From: Candidatus Blastococcus massiliensis AP3
GTDB taxonomy: Bacteria > Actinomycetota > Actinomycetes > Mycobacteriales > Geodermatophilaceae
Direction: 5' to 3'
DNA: 64,000 nucleotides
Assembly (NCBI RefSeq): GCF_000582785.1
Contig: NZ_HG931175.1
Coordinates: forward strand, 432,588-496,587
The notes under the pieces were generated by a model. That model did not search any database, was not told where the DNA came from, and saw only the letters and a program-made list of their open reading frames with translations. The translations under genes and the position numbers were made by a program. Positions 24,242 through 32,594 of the stretch are shown piece after piece. Every line of letters begins with the position of its first letter. Positions within the stretch are counted from its first letter, which is position 1.

Positions 24242-25183
24242 TCAGCCGTCGGCGGAGTGCCGCCCGGTCTCGCCCGCCTCCGGGACGACCATGACGGGGC
24301 ACCGCCCGGCGAGCACGCAGTGCAGCGCGACCGAGCCCATCAGCAGGCCGCGCACGGCGCCCTGGCCGTGTCCGCCGACCACCAGCAGCCGGGCACCCGC
24401 CGCCGCCTCCACCAGCACGTCGCCGGCCGGGCCCTCCAGGCACTCGACGCGGACGCTCAGCCCGTCGGGAATCCGTGCGGCCGCCACCTGCTGCTCGGCG
24501 CCTGCCCGCACCTCGCCGGCGAGCTGCTCCGGCGGCGGGAGGGCGACGGCGTAGGCGTCGCTCCAGTAGGCGGCCGCCGAGTACGCCGCCACGGCCACGA
24601 GCTCGGCTCCCAGCAGCTGGGCCTCGCGGGCCGCGCGCTCCAGCGCGATACCCGACGCCGCCGATCCGTCGAGGCCGACGACCACCCGGAGGGGCTCGGT
24701 CCCGGCACCGGCCCCTTCGCCGTCGTCGGCTCCCGCGTGGACGACGACGACCGGCACGCGGGCGTGGGTCACGGAGCTGAGCGCGACCGAGCCGAGGACG
24801 AGGCTGCGCACGGCGCCACGCCCCCGGCTCCCGACGACGAGCATCCCGGCGTCCTCCGAGGCGGCGAGCAGCATCGGCGCCGGCGGTCCGGCCACCGCCA
24901 GGACGTCGACCGGCACCTCGGTGTGCCCCGTCTCCGCGCGCACCTGCTCGACCTGGGCCCTCGCCCGCTCCAGGGTGTCGGCGCGCACCGCCTCCAGCTG
25001 CCCCTCGTCGAGCAGGAACGGGTCGGAGAGGTGCAGCTCGACGGGGAAGCTGCTGACGGCCTCCAGCGGCACGCCGCGCCGGGCGGCGTCGGCCAGCGCC
25101 CACGCCAGCGCCTCGCGCGCCCCGGGTGAGCCGTCCACCCCGACCACGGTCCGCTCTGCCCTGCCCTGCCCTGCGTCCGCCAC
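24242..25183 (-). CDS. Tandem-domain universal stress protein
   Basis: A 313-residue protein with two Usp domains (about 10-150 and 160-305). Both keep the ATP-binding signature: GSRGRGAVRSLVLGS in the first and GGHGQGAVRGLLMGS in the second; the strand 1 Asp residues are present in VVGVDGSPGA and VVGLDGSAAS. Both halves should therefore bind ATP. The GTG at 25183 has GGAGGAG eight nt upstream; upstream residues in the same frame are not protein-like. It lies 69 bp after ackA on the same strand, forming a probable xfp-ackA-usp unit. Tandem USPs linked to acetate metabolism and P-type ATPases are typical of dormancy/hypoxia-type gene sets in actinobacteria (context inference). Confidence 0.93.
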   Translation of the reverse strand: MADAGQGRAERTVVGVDGSPGAREALAWALADAARRGVPLEAVSSFPVELHLSDPFLLDEGQLEAVRADTLERARAQVEQVRAETGHTEVPVDVLAVAGPPAPMLLAASEDAGMLVVGSRGRGAVRSLVLGSVALSSVTHARVPVVVVHAGADDGEGAGAGTEPLRVVVGLDGSAASGIALERAAREAQLLGAELVAVAAYSAAAYWSDAYAVALPPPEQLAGEVRAGAEQQVAAARIPDGLSVRVECLEGPAGDVLVEAAAGARLLVVGGHGQGAVRGLLMGSVALHCVLAGRCPVMVVPEAGETGRHSADG

Positions 25184-25252
25184 GACCTGCTCCTCCGCTC
25201 GGTGACCGGAGAGCCGAGGCTGCCCCGTGCGCGGCCGGGGCACAAGGGCCGG

Positions 25253-26350
25253 TCAGCCGTCGAGGAGCTCCAGGACCTGCCGGCGGATCTCCAGGTCCTC
25301 GCGGGAGGTGACCACCACGGTCCGGGCGGCCGCACCGTCGGCGCTGATGTCGGCGTCGCCGGCGGCTGCCGCGTTGCGTCCGGGGTCCACCCCCAGTCCC
25401 AGGTGGCCCAGCGCGGCCCCCACGCCGGCGCGCACGGGCACCGAGTGCTCCCCCACTCCCCCGGTCATCACCAGCAGGTCCAGGCCACCGGTGGCGGCGG
25501 TCATCGCCGCGATCTCCCGGACCAGCCGGTGGAGGTAGACGTCGGCGGCCAGGGCGCAGTCGGCGTCGCCGTCGTCCCGGCGGGCCAGCACCTCGCGCAG
25601 GTCGCCCGACGTGCCCGAGAGCCCCTTCAGCCCGGCGTGGTGCTCCAGCACGTCACCGAGCTCGGCGATCGGCACGGAACCGTGCTCCAGCAGCCACAGC
25701 AGCAGCCCCGGGTCGAGGGTGCCGGGCCGGGTGTTCATCACCAGGCCCGCCAGCGGGGTGAAGCCCATCGTGGTGTCGACGGAGACGCCGCCGCGCACCG
25801 CCGCCAGCGAGGCGCCCGCGCCGAGGTGGCAGGAGACGATGCGCAGCTCCTCGACCGGCCGGCCGACCAGCTCGGCCCCCCGCCGGGCCGCCCAGGCGTG
25901 CGAGAGCCCGTGGAAGCCGTACCGGCGCAGACCCCAGCGCTCGTTCCACTCCCGCGGGACGGCGTAGGTGGCCGCGGCGGCGGGGAGGGTGACGTGGAAC
26001 GCGGTGTCGAAGCAGGCCACCGCGGGGGTCCCCGGGAGCAGCTCGCCCACGGCCCGGATGCCGGCCAGCGACCGTGGGTTGTGCAGCGGAGCGAGGTGGC
26101 TGATCGACCAGAGGTGGGCGACGAGCATGTCGTCGACCTCGGCCGGCCCGGTGTGCCGGGGACCGCCGTGCACCACCCGGTGCCCCACGGCGTCGACCGG
26201 CCCGCAGTGGGCCAGGAACTCCACCAGCGGCTCGAGGTGGCCCTCCCCCAGCCAGTTCTCGACCGTCGTGCCGGCGACCGGCCCGCCGTCGTCGTCGAGC
26301 AGCGAGAGCTTGAGACTGCTGGACCCGGCGTTGACGACGAGCAGCCTCAC
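25253..26350 (-). CDS. ackA: Acetate kinase
   Basis: A 365-residue acetate kinase of the ASKHA fold, somewhat shorter than the usual 395-405. It begins with the phosphate-binding [18 protein letters not shown] and keeps HRVVHGG, the HNP segment of [53 protein letters not shown] and TGGVGEHS. It makes ATP from acetyl phosphate. The missing length lies in the C-terminal and lid regions, not the core. The GTG start overlaps the phosphoketolase stop by four bases (GTGA), so the two are translationally coupled. This fits a route in which phosphoketolase makes acetyl phosphate that is directly used here, with no phosphotransacetylase in the window. Confidence 0.95.
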   Translation of the reverse strand: MRLLVVNAGSSSLKLSLLDDDGGPVAGTTVENWLGEGHLEPLVEFLAHCGPVDAVGHRVVHGGPRHTGPAEVDDMLVAHLWSISHLAPLHNPRSLAGIRAVGELLPGTPAVACFDTAFHVTLPAAAATYAVPREWNERWGLRRYGFHGLSHAWAARRGAELVGRPVEELRIVSCHLGAGASLAAVRGGVSVDTTMGFTPLAGLVMNTRPGTLDPGLLLWLLEHGSVPIAELGDVLEHHAGLKGLSGTSGDLREVLARRDDGDADCALAADVYLHRLVREIAAMTAATGGLDLLVMTGGVGEHSVPVRAGVGAALGHLGLGVDPGRNAAAAGDADISADGAAARTVVVTSREDLEIRRQVLELLDG

Positions 26351-28785
26351 GCCTCCGGCTCCCGCAGCGGGTCGCCGCCGGACGTGGCCGGCCCCGCCGC
26401 CGGGGACCACTGCCAGTCCCGGATCTCGGGGAGGTCGATGCCCTCGGCACGCACGTACCGCCGGTGCTCGATGAGCTTCCCGACCAACGCCTCCCGTGCG
26501 TGCGCGGCGGCGCCGCGCAGCCCGGGGATCCGGTCGATCGCCGAGATCGCCAGGCTGAAGCGGTCGATCCGGTTCATGACGCAGATGTCGAAGGGCGTCG
26601 TCGTCGTGCCCTCCTCGACGTAACCGCGCACGTGGAAGTTCTCGTGGTTGGTCCGCCGGTAGGTCAGCCGGTGGATCAGCCACGGATAGCCGTGGTACGC
26701 GAAGATCACCGGCTTGTCGGTGGTGAACAGGGCGTCGAACGCGGCACCGGAGAGGCCGTGCGGGTGCTCGGTCTCGTCCTGCAGCCGCATCAGGTCGACC
26801 ACGTTGACCACCCGCACGCGCAGGTCCGGGAACCAGCCGCGCAGCAGCTCGACGGCGGCCAGCGTCTCCATGGTCGGGACGTCGCCGGCGCAGGCCATGA
26901 CCACGTCCGGCTCCTCCCCGGCGTCGCTGCTGGCCCAGTCCCAGATGCCGATGCCCTTCGTGGCGTGCACGACCGCGGCGTCGGCGTCGAGGTACTGCAG
27001 CGCGGGCTGCTTGCCCGCGACGATCACGTTGACGTACTGCTTGCTGCGCAGGCAGTGGTCGGCCACCGACAGCAGGGTGTTGGCATCCGGCGGCAGGTAG
27101 ACCCGGATGACGTCGGCCTTCTTGTTGACGACGTGGTCGATGAAGCCCGGGTCCTGGTGGGAGAAGCCGTTGTGGTCCTGCCGCCACACGTGCGAGGTGA
27201 GCAGGTAGTTCAGCGACGCGATGGGCCGCCGCCAGGGGATGTCGTTCGTCGTCTTCAGCCACTTGGCGTGCTGGTTGAACATCGAGTCGACGATGTGGAT
27301 GAACGCCTCGTAGCAGGAGAAGAACCCGTGCCGGCCGGTGAGCAGGTAGCCCTCGAGCCAGCCCTGGCAGGTGTGCTCGGACAGGATCTCCATGACCCGG
27401 CCACCGGGGGCCAGGGAGTCGTCACCGGGCAGCAGCTCGGCCATCCAGGCCCGGTCGGTCGCCTCGAGGACGGCGCCGAGCCGGTTGCTGTTGTTCTCGT
27501 CGGGGGCGAACACCCGGAAGTTGGTCATGTTGGCCCGCATGACGTCGCGCAGGAACTCACCCAGCACGCGCGTGGACTCCACGGCGCCGGTCCCGGGCGC
27601 GGGGACGTCGACGGCGTAGTCGCGGAAGTCCGGCATGCGCAGCGGGACGAGCAGCTCTCCCCCGTTCGCGTGCGGGTTCGCGCTCATCCGGCGTCCCCCC
27701 GCCGGGTGCAGCCCCCGCACCCCGGGCACGGGCGCGCCCGCCTCGTCGAACAGCTCCTCGGGCCGGTAGCTGCGCAGCCACTCCTCCAGCACGACCCGGT
27801 GGGCGTCGTGCTCTCGGGCGTTCTTGAACGGCACCTGGTGGGACCGCCACGTGCCCTCCACCTGGAGCCCGTCGACCTCGGCCGGGCCGGTCCACCCCTT
27901 GGGCGAGGCGAGCACGATCATCGGCCACCGCGGCCGCTCCACCGGCCCGCCCGAGCGGGCCCGGCGCTGGATGTCGGCGATCTCGTCGAGGCAGCGGTCG
28001 AGGGTCGCGGCGAACTGCTGGTGCATCGTCTCCGGGTCGTCGCCCTCCACGAGGTACGGCGTGTGGCCGTAGCCGCGCATGAGCTCGAGCAGCTCCTCGC
28101 GCGGGATGCGGGCCAGCAGCGTCGGGTTGGCGATCTTGTACCCGTTGAGGTGGAGGATCGGCAGCACGGCGCCGTCGGTCACCGGATCGGCGAACTTGTT
28201 GGCGTGCCAGCTCGCCGCCAGCGGCCCGGTCTCGGCCTCGCCGTCGCCGATGACCGCCGCGACGACGAGGTCGGGGTTGTCGAAGGCGGCGCCGTAGGCG
28301 TGCGAGAGGGCGTAGCCGAGTTCGCCGCCCTCGTGGATGGACCCGGGCGTCTCCGGCGCGACGTGGCTCGGGATCCCGCCGGGGAAGGAGAACTGGGTGA
28401 ACAGCCGCCGCATCCCCTCGGCGTCCTGGGAGATCTCCGGGTAGACCTCGGTGTACGTGCCCTCCAGCCAGGCGGCCGCGACCGGCCCGGGCCCCCCGTG
28501 TCCCGGGCCCATCACGTAGATCATGTCGAGGTCGCGCGCCGTGATGGCCCGGTTGAGGTGGGCGTAGACGAAGTTCAGGCCGGGTGTGGTGCCCCAGTGC
28601 CCCAGCAGCCGGGGCTTGACGTGCTCGGCCCGCAGCGGCTCGCGCAGCAGGGGGTTGCCCATCAGGTAGATCTGCCCCACCGACAGGTAGTTCGCGGCCC
28701 GCCACCACGCGTCCAGGGCGGCGAGCTCCTCGGCCGGGAGGGGGCGGTCCGGGGCGTCGGGCTGGGCTTCCACGAGGGCGTCCAT
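26347..28785 (-). CDS. xfp: Xylulose-5-phosphate/fructose-6-phosphate phosphoketolase
   Basis: An 812-residue thiamine-diphosphate enzyme of the phosphoketolase family. Characteristic blocks include [47 protein letters not shown], the ThDP-binding [12 protein letters not shown] with downstream N (near 175-205), SPKGWTGP and [13 protein letters not shown]. It splits xylulose-5-P or fructose-6-P to acetyl phosphate plus a triose or tetrose phosphate, feeding AckA encoded in overlap downstream. I use ATG 28785, giving [15 protein letters not shown]. An in-frame TTG at 28821 also exists and no strong Shine-Dalgarno sequence distinguishes them. The gene is divergent from the P-type ATPase gene across a 122-bp region. 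Confidence 0.96.
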   Translation of the reverse strand: MDALVEAQPDAPDRPLPAEELAALDAWWRAANYLSVGQIYLMGNPLLREPLRAEHVKPRLLGHWGTTPGLNFVYAHLNRAITARDLDMIYVMGPGHGGPGPVAAAWLEGTYTEVYPEISQDAEGMRRLFTQFSFPGGIPSHVAPETPGSIHEGGELGYALSHAYGAAFDNPDLVVAAVIGDGEAETGPLAASWHANKFADPVTDGAVLPILHLNGYKIANPTLLARIPREELLELMRGYGHTPYLVEGDDPETMHQQFAATLDRCLDEIADIQRRARSGGPVERPRWPMIVLASPKGWTGPAEVDGLQVEGTWRSHQVPFKNAREHDAHRVVLEEWLRSYRPEELFDEAGAPVPGVRGLHPAGGRRMSANPHANGGELLVPLRMPDFRDYAVDVPAPGTGAVESTRVLGEFLRDVMRANMTNFRVFAPDENNSNRLGAVLEATDRAWMAELLPGDDSLAPGGRVMEILSEHTCQGWLEGYLLTGRHGFFSCYEAFIHIVDSMFNQHAKWLKTTNDIPWRRPIASLNYLLTSHVWRQDHNGFSHQDPGFIDHVVNKKADVIRVYLPPDANTLLSVADHCLRSKQYVNVIVAGKQPALQYLDADAAVVHATKGIGIWDWASSDAGEEPDVVMACAGDVPTMETLAAVELLRGWFPDLRVRVVNVVDLMRLQDETEHPHGLSGAAFDALFTTDKPVIFAYHGYPWLIHRLTYRRTNHENFHVRGYVEEGTTTTPFDICVMNRIDRFSLAISAIDRIPGLRGAAAHAREALVGKLIEHRRYVRAEGIDLPEIRDWQWSPAAGPATSGGDPLREPEA

Positions 28786-28907
28786 CGGCTGATCCCATCG
28801 GATGCGGGTGCCCTGGGGCAACCCCGGGAGGAAACCCCGGCATCACTAGGGTGGGCCGGGAGCCAGGACGATCCCCGACGGCACCGGAGCGGTGGACAGG
28901 AGCGCCC
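28786..28907. promoter_or_regulatory. Divergent control region of the xfp-ackA-usp and ATPase-usp-dld units
   Basis: These 122 bp must hold both promoters. They are C/G-tract rich (TGGGGCAACCCCGG at 28814-28827, AACCCCGG at 28833-28840). I see CATCACTAGG near 28841-28850 as the only AT-containing -10-like stretch, but no confident operator. The plus-strand ATPase start has AGGAG six nt upstream. Confidence 0.35.
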
Positions 28908-31619
28908 ATGACGACTGCCGCCCAGGACCTCACCGATCCGGTCGCGACCGGCCGGTGGCACGTCCTCTCCCGGCAGGACGTCCTCGGCTGGCTGGACGCC
29001 ACCCCGCACGGGCTGACCGGCTCCGAGGCGGCCCGCCGGGCGGAGGCGCACGGCCGCAACGAGCTGCCGGTCACCGAGACGACGCCGGCCTGGCGGGTCC
29101 TGCTCCGGCAGTTCGTCAGCCCGCTCATCGGGATCCTGCTCCTGACCTTCGCCATCACCGTCGTCCAGCGGCACTGGGTGGACGCCGGCGCGATCGGCCT
29201 GGTGCTGCTGGTCAACGCCGGCATCGGGTTCTGGCAGGAGCGGAAGGCGGAGGTCGCGGTCCGCGCCCTGCAGCAGCTGTCCGCGCCCGTCTGCCGGGTG
29301 CTGCGCGACGGGCACGAGCGGGAGCTGCCGGCCGCGGAGCTCGTCCGCGGCGACGTCGTCCTCCTGGAGAGCGGGGAGCGGGTACCGGCCGACCTGCGGC
29401 TGCTGGACACCAACGGCCTGCAGGTCGACGAGTCGATGCTCACCGGCGAGGTGCTGCCGGTGACCAAGCAGGTCAGCCGGCTGCCACCGCACACCCCGGC
29501 CGCCGACCGCACGAACCTGGTCTTCAGCGGGACCCTGGTCACCACCGGCCGTGGTCGCGGCATCGTCGTGGGCATCGGCACCGGCACCGAGCTCGGCATG
29601 ATCAACGAGCTGGTCCAGGGCCCCGCCGGGCAGTCCCCGCTGCAGGTGCTCACCCACACCCTGGAGCGGCGGATCGGCGTCGCCGTCGCCGCGGCGGCGG
29701 CCGCCGTCTTCGTCGCCGGCCTCGTCCTGGGCTACGGAGCCTCGGAGATGTTCCGGACCGCGGTCGCCCTGGCGGTCGCGTCGATCCCGGAGTCGTTGCC
29801 GATCGTGCTGACCGTGGCCATGAGCCTCGGCGTCGCACGCATGGCACGTCACCACGCGATCGTCCGCTCGCTGCCGGCCGTGGAGACGCTCGGCTCGACG
29901 ACGGTGATCGGCTCGGACAAGACCGGCACGCTCACCCGCAACGAGATGACCGTCGAGGTCGTCTGGACCGCGAGCGGCACGCTCGACCTGCGCGACGGGG
30001 CGGACCCCGGGCCGATGGGCCGGGCGGCACGCGATGCGCTGCGGGCCGGGGCGCTCACCAACGAGGCGGTGCGCGCTCCCGAGGGCACGCTGACCACTGC
30101 CGGGGACGCGCTGGACTTCACCGGTGACGCCGTCGACGTCGCGATGCTGCGGGCCGCCGTGCGCCTGGGCGCCGCGACCACGGCGGAGCGGGACGGGCAG
30201 TGGCTGGCCCACACCCCCTACGAGCCCGAGAACCGGCTGTCGCAGACGGTCCGGGCCACGCCCGACGGCGCGCGCGTGCTCTACGTGAAGGGCTCCCCCG
30301 ACGTCCTCGCCCGCCTGTCGATCGCCCAGGCCACCGACGACGGCGACCGGCCGATCGACCGGGACGCGGTCGAGGCGGCCAATGCGCTGCTGGCCGGGCA
30401 GGGCATGCGCGTGCTCGCCACGGCGATGCGCGTGCTCGATCCGGGCGAGCCCGTGGAGCGGCCGCTGCCACCGCCGTCGGGGCTGACCTTTCTCGGGCTG
30501 GAGGGCATGGAGGACCCGCCCCGCCCGGGCGTCGCCGAGGCCGTCGCCGACTGCCGGCGAGCCGGCATCACCGTCGTCATGATCACCGGCGATCACCCGG
30601 CCACCGCCGCGTCCATCGCGGCACGGCTGGGCCTGGGCAGCGGCCTCGGCCCGGTCACGGGGGCCGAGATGGCGGACACCGACGACCACGTGCTCGCCGC
30701 CCGGCTGCGCAGGAGCGGAGTGGCGGCCCGCGTCTCCCCGCAGGACAAGCTGCGGATCGTCCGGATCCTGCAGGCCGAGGACGAGGTGGTCGCCGTCACC
30801 GGTGACGGCGTCAACGACGCACCCGCGCTCCGGGCCGCCTCCATCGGCGTGGCGATGGGCCGGTCGGGCACGGCCGTCGCGCGGGAGGCCGCCGACATCG
30901 TGCTCACCGACGACAACTTCGTGACGATCGTGGACGCGGTGAAGCAGGGCCGGGTCACCTTCAACGCCATCCGCAAGGCCACGTTCTTCCTGCTGGCGAC
31001 CGGGCTCGCCTCGCTGCTGTCGGTGTCGGCGGCCCTCCTCGCCGACCTGCCGCTGCTGTTCCTGCCGGTCCAGCTGTTGTTCATCAACGTGGTGACCAAC
31101 GGGCTGCAGGACATCGCGCTGGCCTTCGAACCGCCCGAGGGCGACGAACTCACCCGCCCGCCCCGGTCCCACCGGGAAGGTCTGCTGTCCGGCACGCTGT
31201 GGCTGCGCACGGCGCTCGCCGGCGTGTGGATGGCCGGCATCATCCTGGTCTCGTTCCGCTGGGCTCTGGGCGAGGGCTACGCCGAGGAGCACGCCCGCAC
31301 CATCGCGCTGACGCTGTTCGTGATGCTCAACTTCTGGCTCGTGCTCAGCGCCCGCGCGGAGAACCGGTCACTGTTCACGATGAACCCGTTCGGGAACCGG
31401 CTGCTCCTGGGCAGCGCCCTCGGGGCGCTGGCCCTCTATGCCGTCGCGACGCAGTGGTCGGCCACCGACGACCTGCTCGGGCTCGTTCCGCTCACGGCGT
31501 CGGAATGGCTGATCTGCTGGATCCTCGGGGCCTCGGTCCTGGTCATCGTCGAGATCGACAAGCTCATGCACCGGATGTCGCGGAACCGTGCGGCCCGCCT
31601 GCAGCCCACCGCCGCGTGA
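28908..31619 (+). CDS. P2-type cation-transporting ATPase
   Basis: A 903-residue P-type ATPase with about 10 membrane helices. Order of domains: N-terminal cation ATPase domain (WHVLSRQDVLGWL...GLTGSEAARR), actuator with LTGEVLPVTK near 178-187, helix 4 motif SIPESLPI, phosphorylation motif SDKTGTLTRNEM (Asp about 337), nucleotide domain with YVKGSPDVL, MEDPPRPGV, MITGDHPATA, the hinge GDGVNDAPALR (about 632), and a C-terminal membrane domain of six helices. The PESLP in place of PEGLP and the overall layout match P2-type (Ca2+-like, CtpF-like) pumps. The ion cannot be decided. ATG 28908 follows AGGAG at 6 nt. It heads a unit with a USP and a lactate-dehydrogenase-like gene. Confidence 0.93.
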   Translation: MTTAAQDLTDPVATGRWHVLSRQDVLGWLDATPHGLTGSEAARRAEAHGRNELPVTETTPAWRVLLRQFVSPLIGILLLTFAITVVQRHWVDAGAIGLVLLVNAGIGFWQERKAEVAVRALQQLSAPVCRVLRDGHERELPAAELVRGDVVLLESGERVPADLRLLDTNGLQVDESMLTGEVLPVTKQVSRLPPHTPAADRTNLVFSGTLVTTGRGRGIVVGIGTGTELGMINELVQGPAGQSPLQVLTHTLERRIGVAVAAAAAAVFVAGLVLGYGASEMFRTAVALAVASIPESLPIVLTVAMSLGVARMARHHAIVRSLPAVETLGSTTVIGSDKTGTLTRNEMTVEVVWTASGTLDLRDGADPGPMGRAARDALRAGALTNEAVRAPEGTLTTAGDALDFTGDAVDVAMLRAAVRLGAATTAERDGQWLAHTPYEPENRLSQTVRATPDGARVLYVKGSPDVLARLSIAQATDDGDRPIDRDAVEAANALLAGQGMRVLATAMRVLDPGEPVERPLPPPSGLTFLGLEGMEDPPRPGVAEAVADCRRAGITVVMITGDHPATAASIAARLGLGSGLGPVTGAEMADTDDHVLAARLRRSGVAARVSPQDKLRIVRILQAEDEVVAVTGDGVNDAPALRAASIGVAMGRSGTAVAREAADIVLTDDNFVTIVDAVKQGRVTFNAIRKATFFLLATGLASLLSVSAALLADLPLLFLPVQLLFINVVTNGLQDIALAFEPPEGDELTRPPRSHREGLLSGTLWLRTALAGVWMAGIILVSFRWALGEGYAEEHARTIALTLFVMLNFWLVLSARAENRSLFTMNPFGNRLLLGSALGALALYAVATQWSATDDLLGLVPLTASEWLICWILGASVLVIVEIDKLMHRMSRNRAARLQPTAA

Positions 31620-31645
31620 GCCGACCCCGACGAAGAGACGAGGAC

Positions 31646-32506
31646 ATGCCCGAGGAGACGAGCCGGCTGCCCGTGGTCGCGGGATTGGACGGATCCCAGG
31701 TGTCCGTCCGCGCGGCCCGGTTCGCGGCGGAGACCGCCCGGCGCCGCGGAGTGGCCCTGCGGCTGGTGCACGCATCCCTCGACGTCGCGGAGCTCCTGGG
31801 CACCCGGGCCGACCTCACCCTGCAGTCGGTCGCCGCCTCGCTCATGGCCACGTGCTCGCCGGTGCGGGTCGACTGGACCGTCGAGCAGGGCGACCCGGTC
31901 GACGTCCTCCGCTCGGCGTCCGCCCGCGCCTCGCTGGTGGTGGTCGGCGGTCAGGGGGCCGGTGGGCGAACTGCTCCCCGCGTCGGGTCGACGGCCGGCG
32001 CCCTCGCTTCCTCGGCCGAGGCTCCCGTCATCGTGCTCCCCGACAACACCACCTCGATCGTGGTCCGCGGGCGCCGCTCCGTGGTCGTCGGCGTGGACGG
32101 CCACCCCAGCGCGGACGCCGTCCTCGCCTTCGCGTTCGCGGAGGCGGCCGCCCGGCGCACGGACCTCGTCGCCGTGCACACCTGGCGGGACATCTCCCCC
32201 GCCCGGTTCGAGACCGACGGCCCGGTCATCGACTGGGCCGCCGCGCGCGCCGACGAGGAGAGGCTCCTCAGCGACAGCCTGCACGGATGGGAGCAGGCCT
32301 GGCCCGACGTGGTGGTCCGCGAGGTGATCGCCCGCGGCCGCGCGGCGAGCAGCCTGCTGGCCGCAGGGCTGACGGCCGAGCTGCTCGTCATCGGGCACCG
32401 CCGGCGCGGCCCCTTCGCGACGCTGCGGTCCACGACCCGTGCCGTCCTGCGCCAGGCCACCGGCCCGGTCGCCGTCGTGCCGATCCGACCCGGCGGGCAG
32501 ACGTGA
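31646..32506 (+). CDS. Tandem-domain universal stress protein, one degenerate domain
   Basis: A 286-residue protein with two Usp domains. The first (about 8-135) carries VVAGLDGSQVS and a modified nucleotide loop GGQGAGGRTAPRVGSTAG; the second (about 145-283) begins VVVGVDGHPSAD, but its loop GHRRRGPFATLRSTTRA lacks the closing Gly-Ser of the ATP signature. The second domain may therefore not bind ATP, unlike the USP at 24-25 kb. ATG 31646 is preceded by GACGAGGAC; it starts 26 bp after the ATPase stop, so the two are very likely co-transcribed. It may be a sensor or partner for the pump or for the downstream flavoprotein, but that is inference. An 88-bp pyrimidine-rich gap (32507-32594) follows. 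Confidence 0.92.
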   Translation: MPEETSRLPVVAGLDGSQVSVRAARFAAETARRRGVALRLVHASLDVAELLGTRADLTLQSVAASLMATCSPVRVDWTVEQGDPVDVLRSASARASLVVVGGQGAGGRTAPRVGSTAGALASSAEAPVIVLPDNTTSIVVRGRRSVVVGVDGHPSADAVLAFAFAEAAARRTDLVAVHTWRDISPARFETDGPVIDWAAARADEERLLSDSLHGWEQAWPDVVVREVIARGRAASSLLAAGLTAELLVIGHRRRGPFATLRSTTRAVLRQATGPVAVVPIRPGGQT

Positions 32507-32594
32507 CGCCCTCCCCGAGCGGCCCTTCGCCTTCCCCGCCTGCCCCTGGCCACCGACCCGACCCAGCCATTCCCCTCTTCGACGGAGACCCCTC

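Noticed and set aside
28786-28907. DosR/DevR-type box in the divergent fermentation region
   Set aside because: Only a partial GGAC-N4-CCC similarity near 28866-28875; not enough matching positions to call a site.
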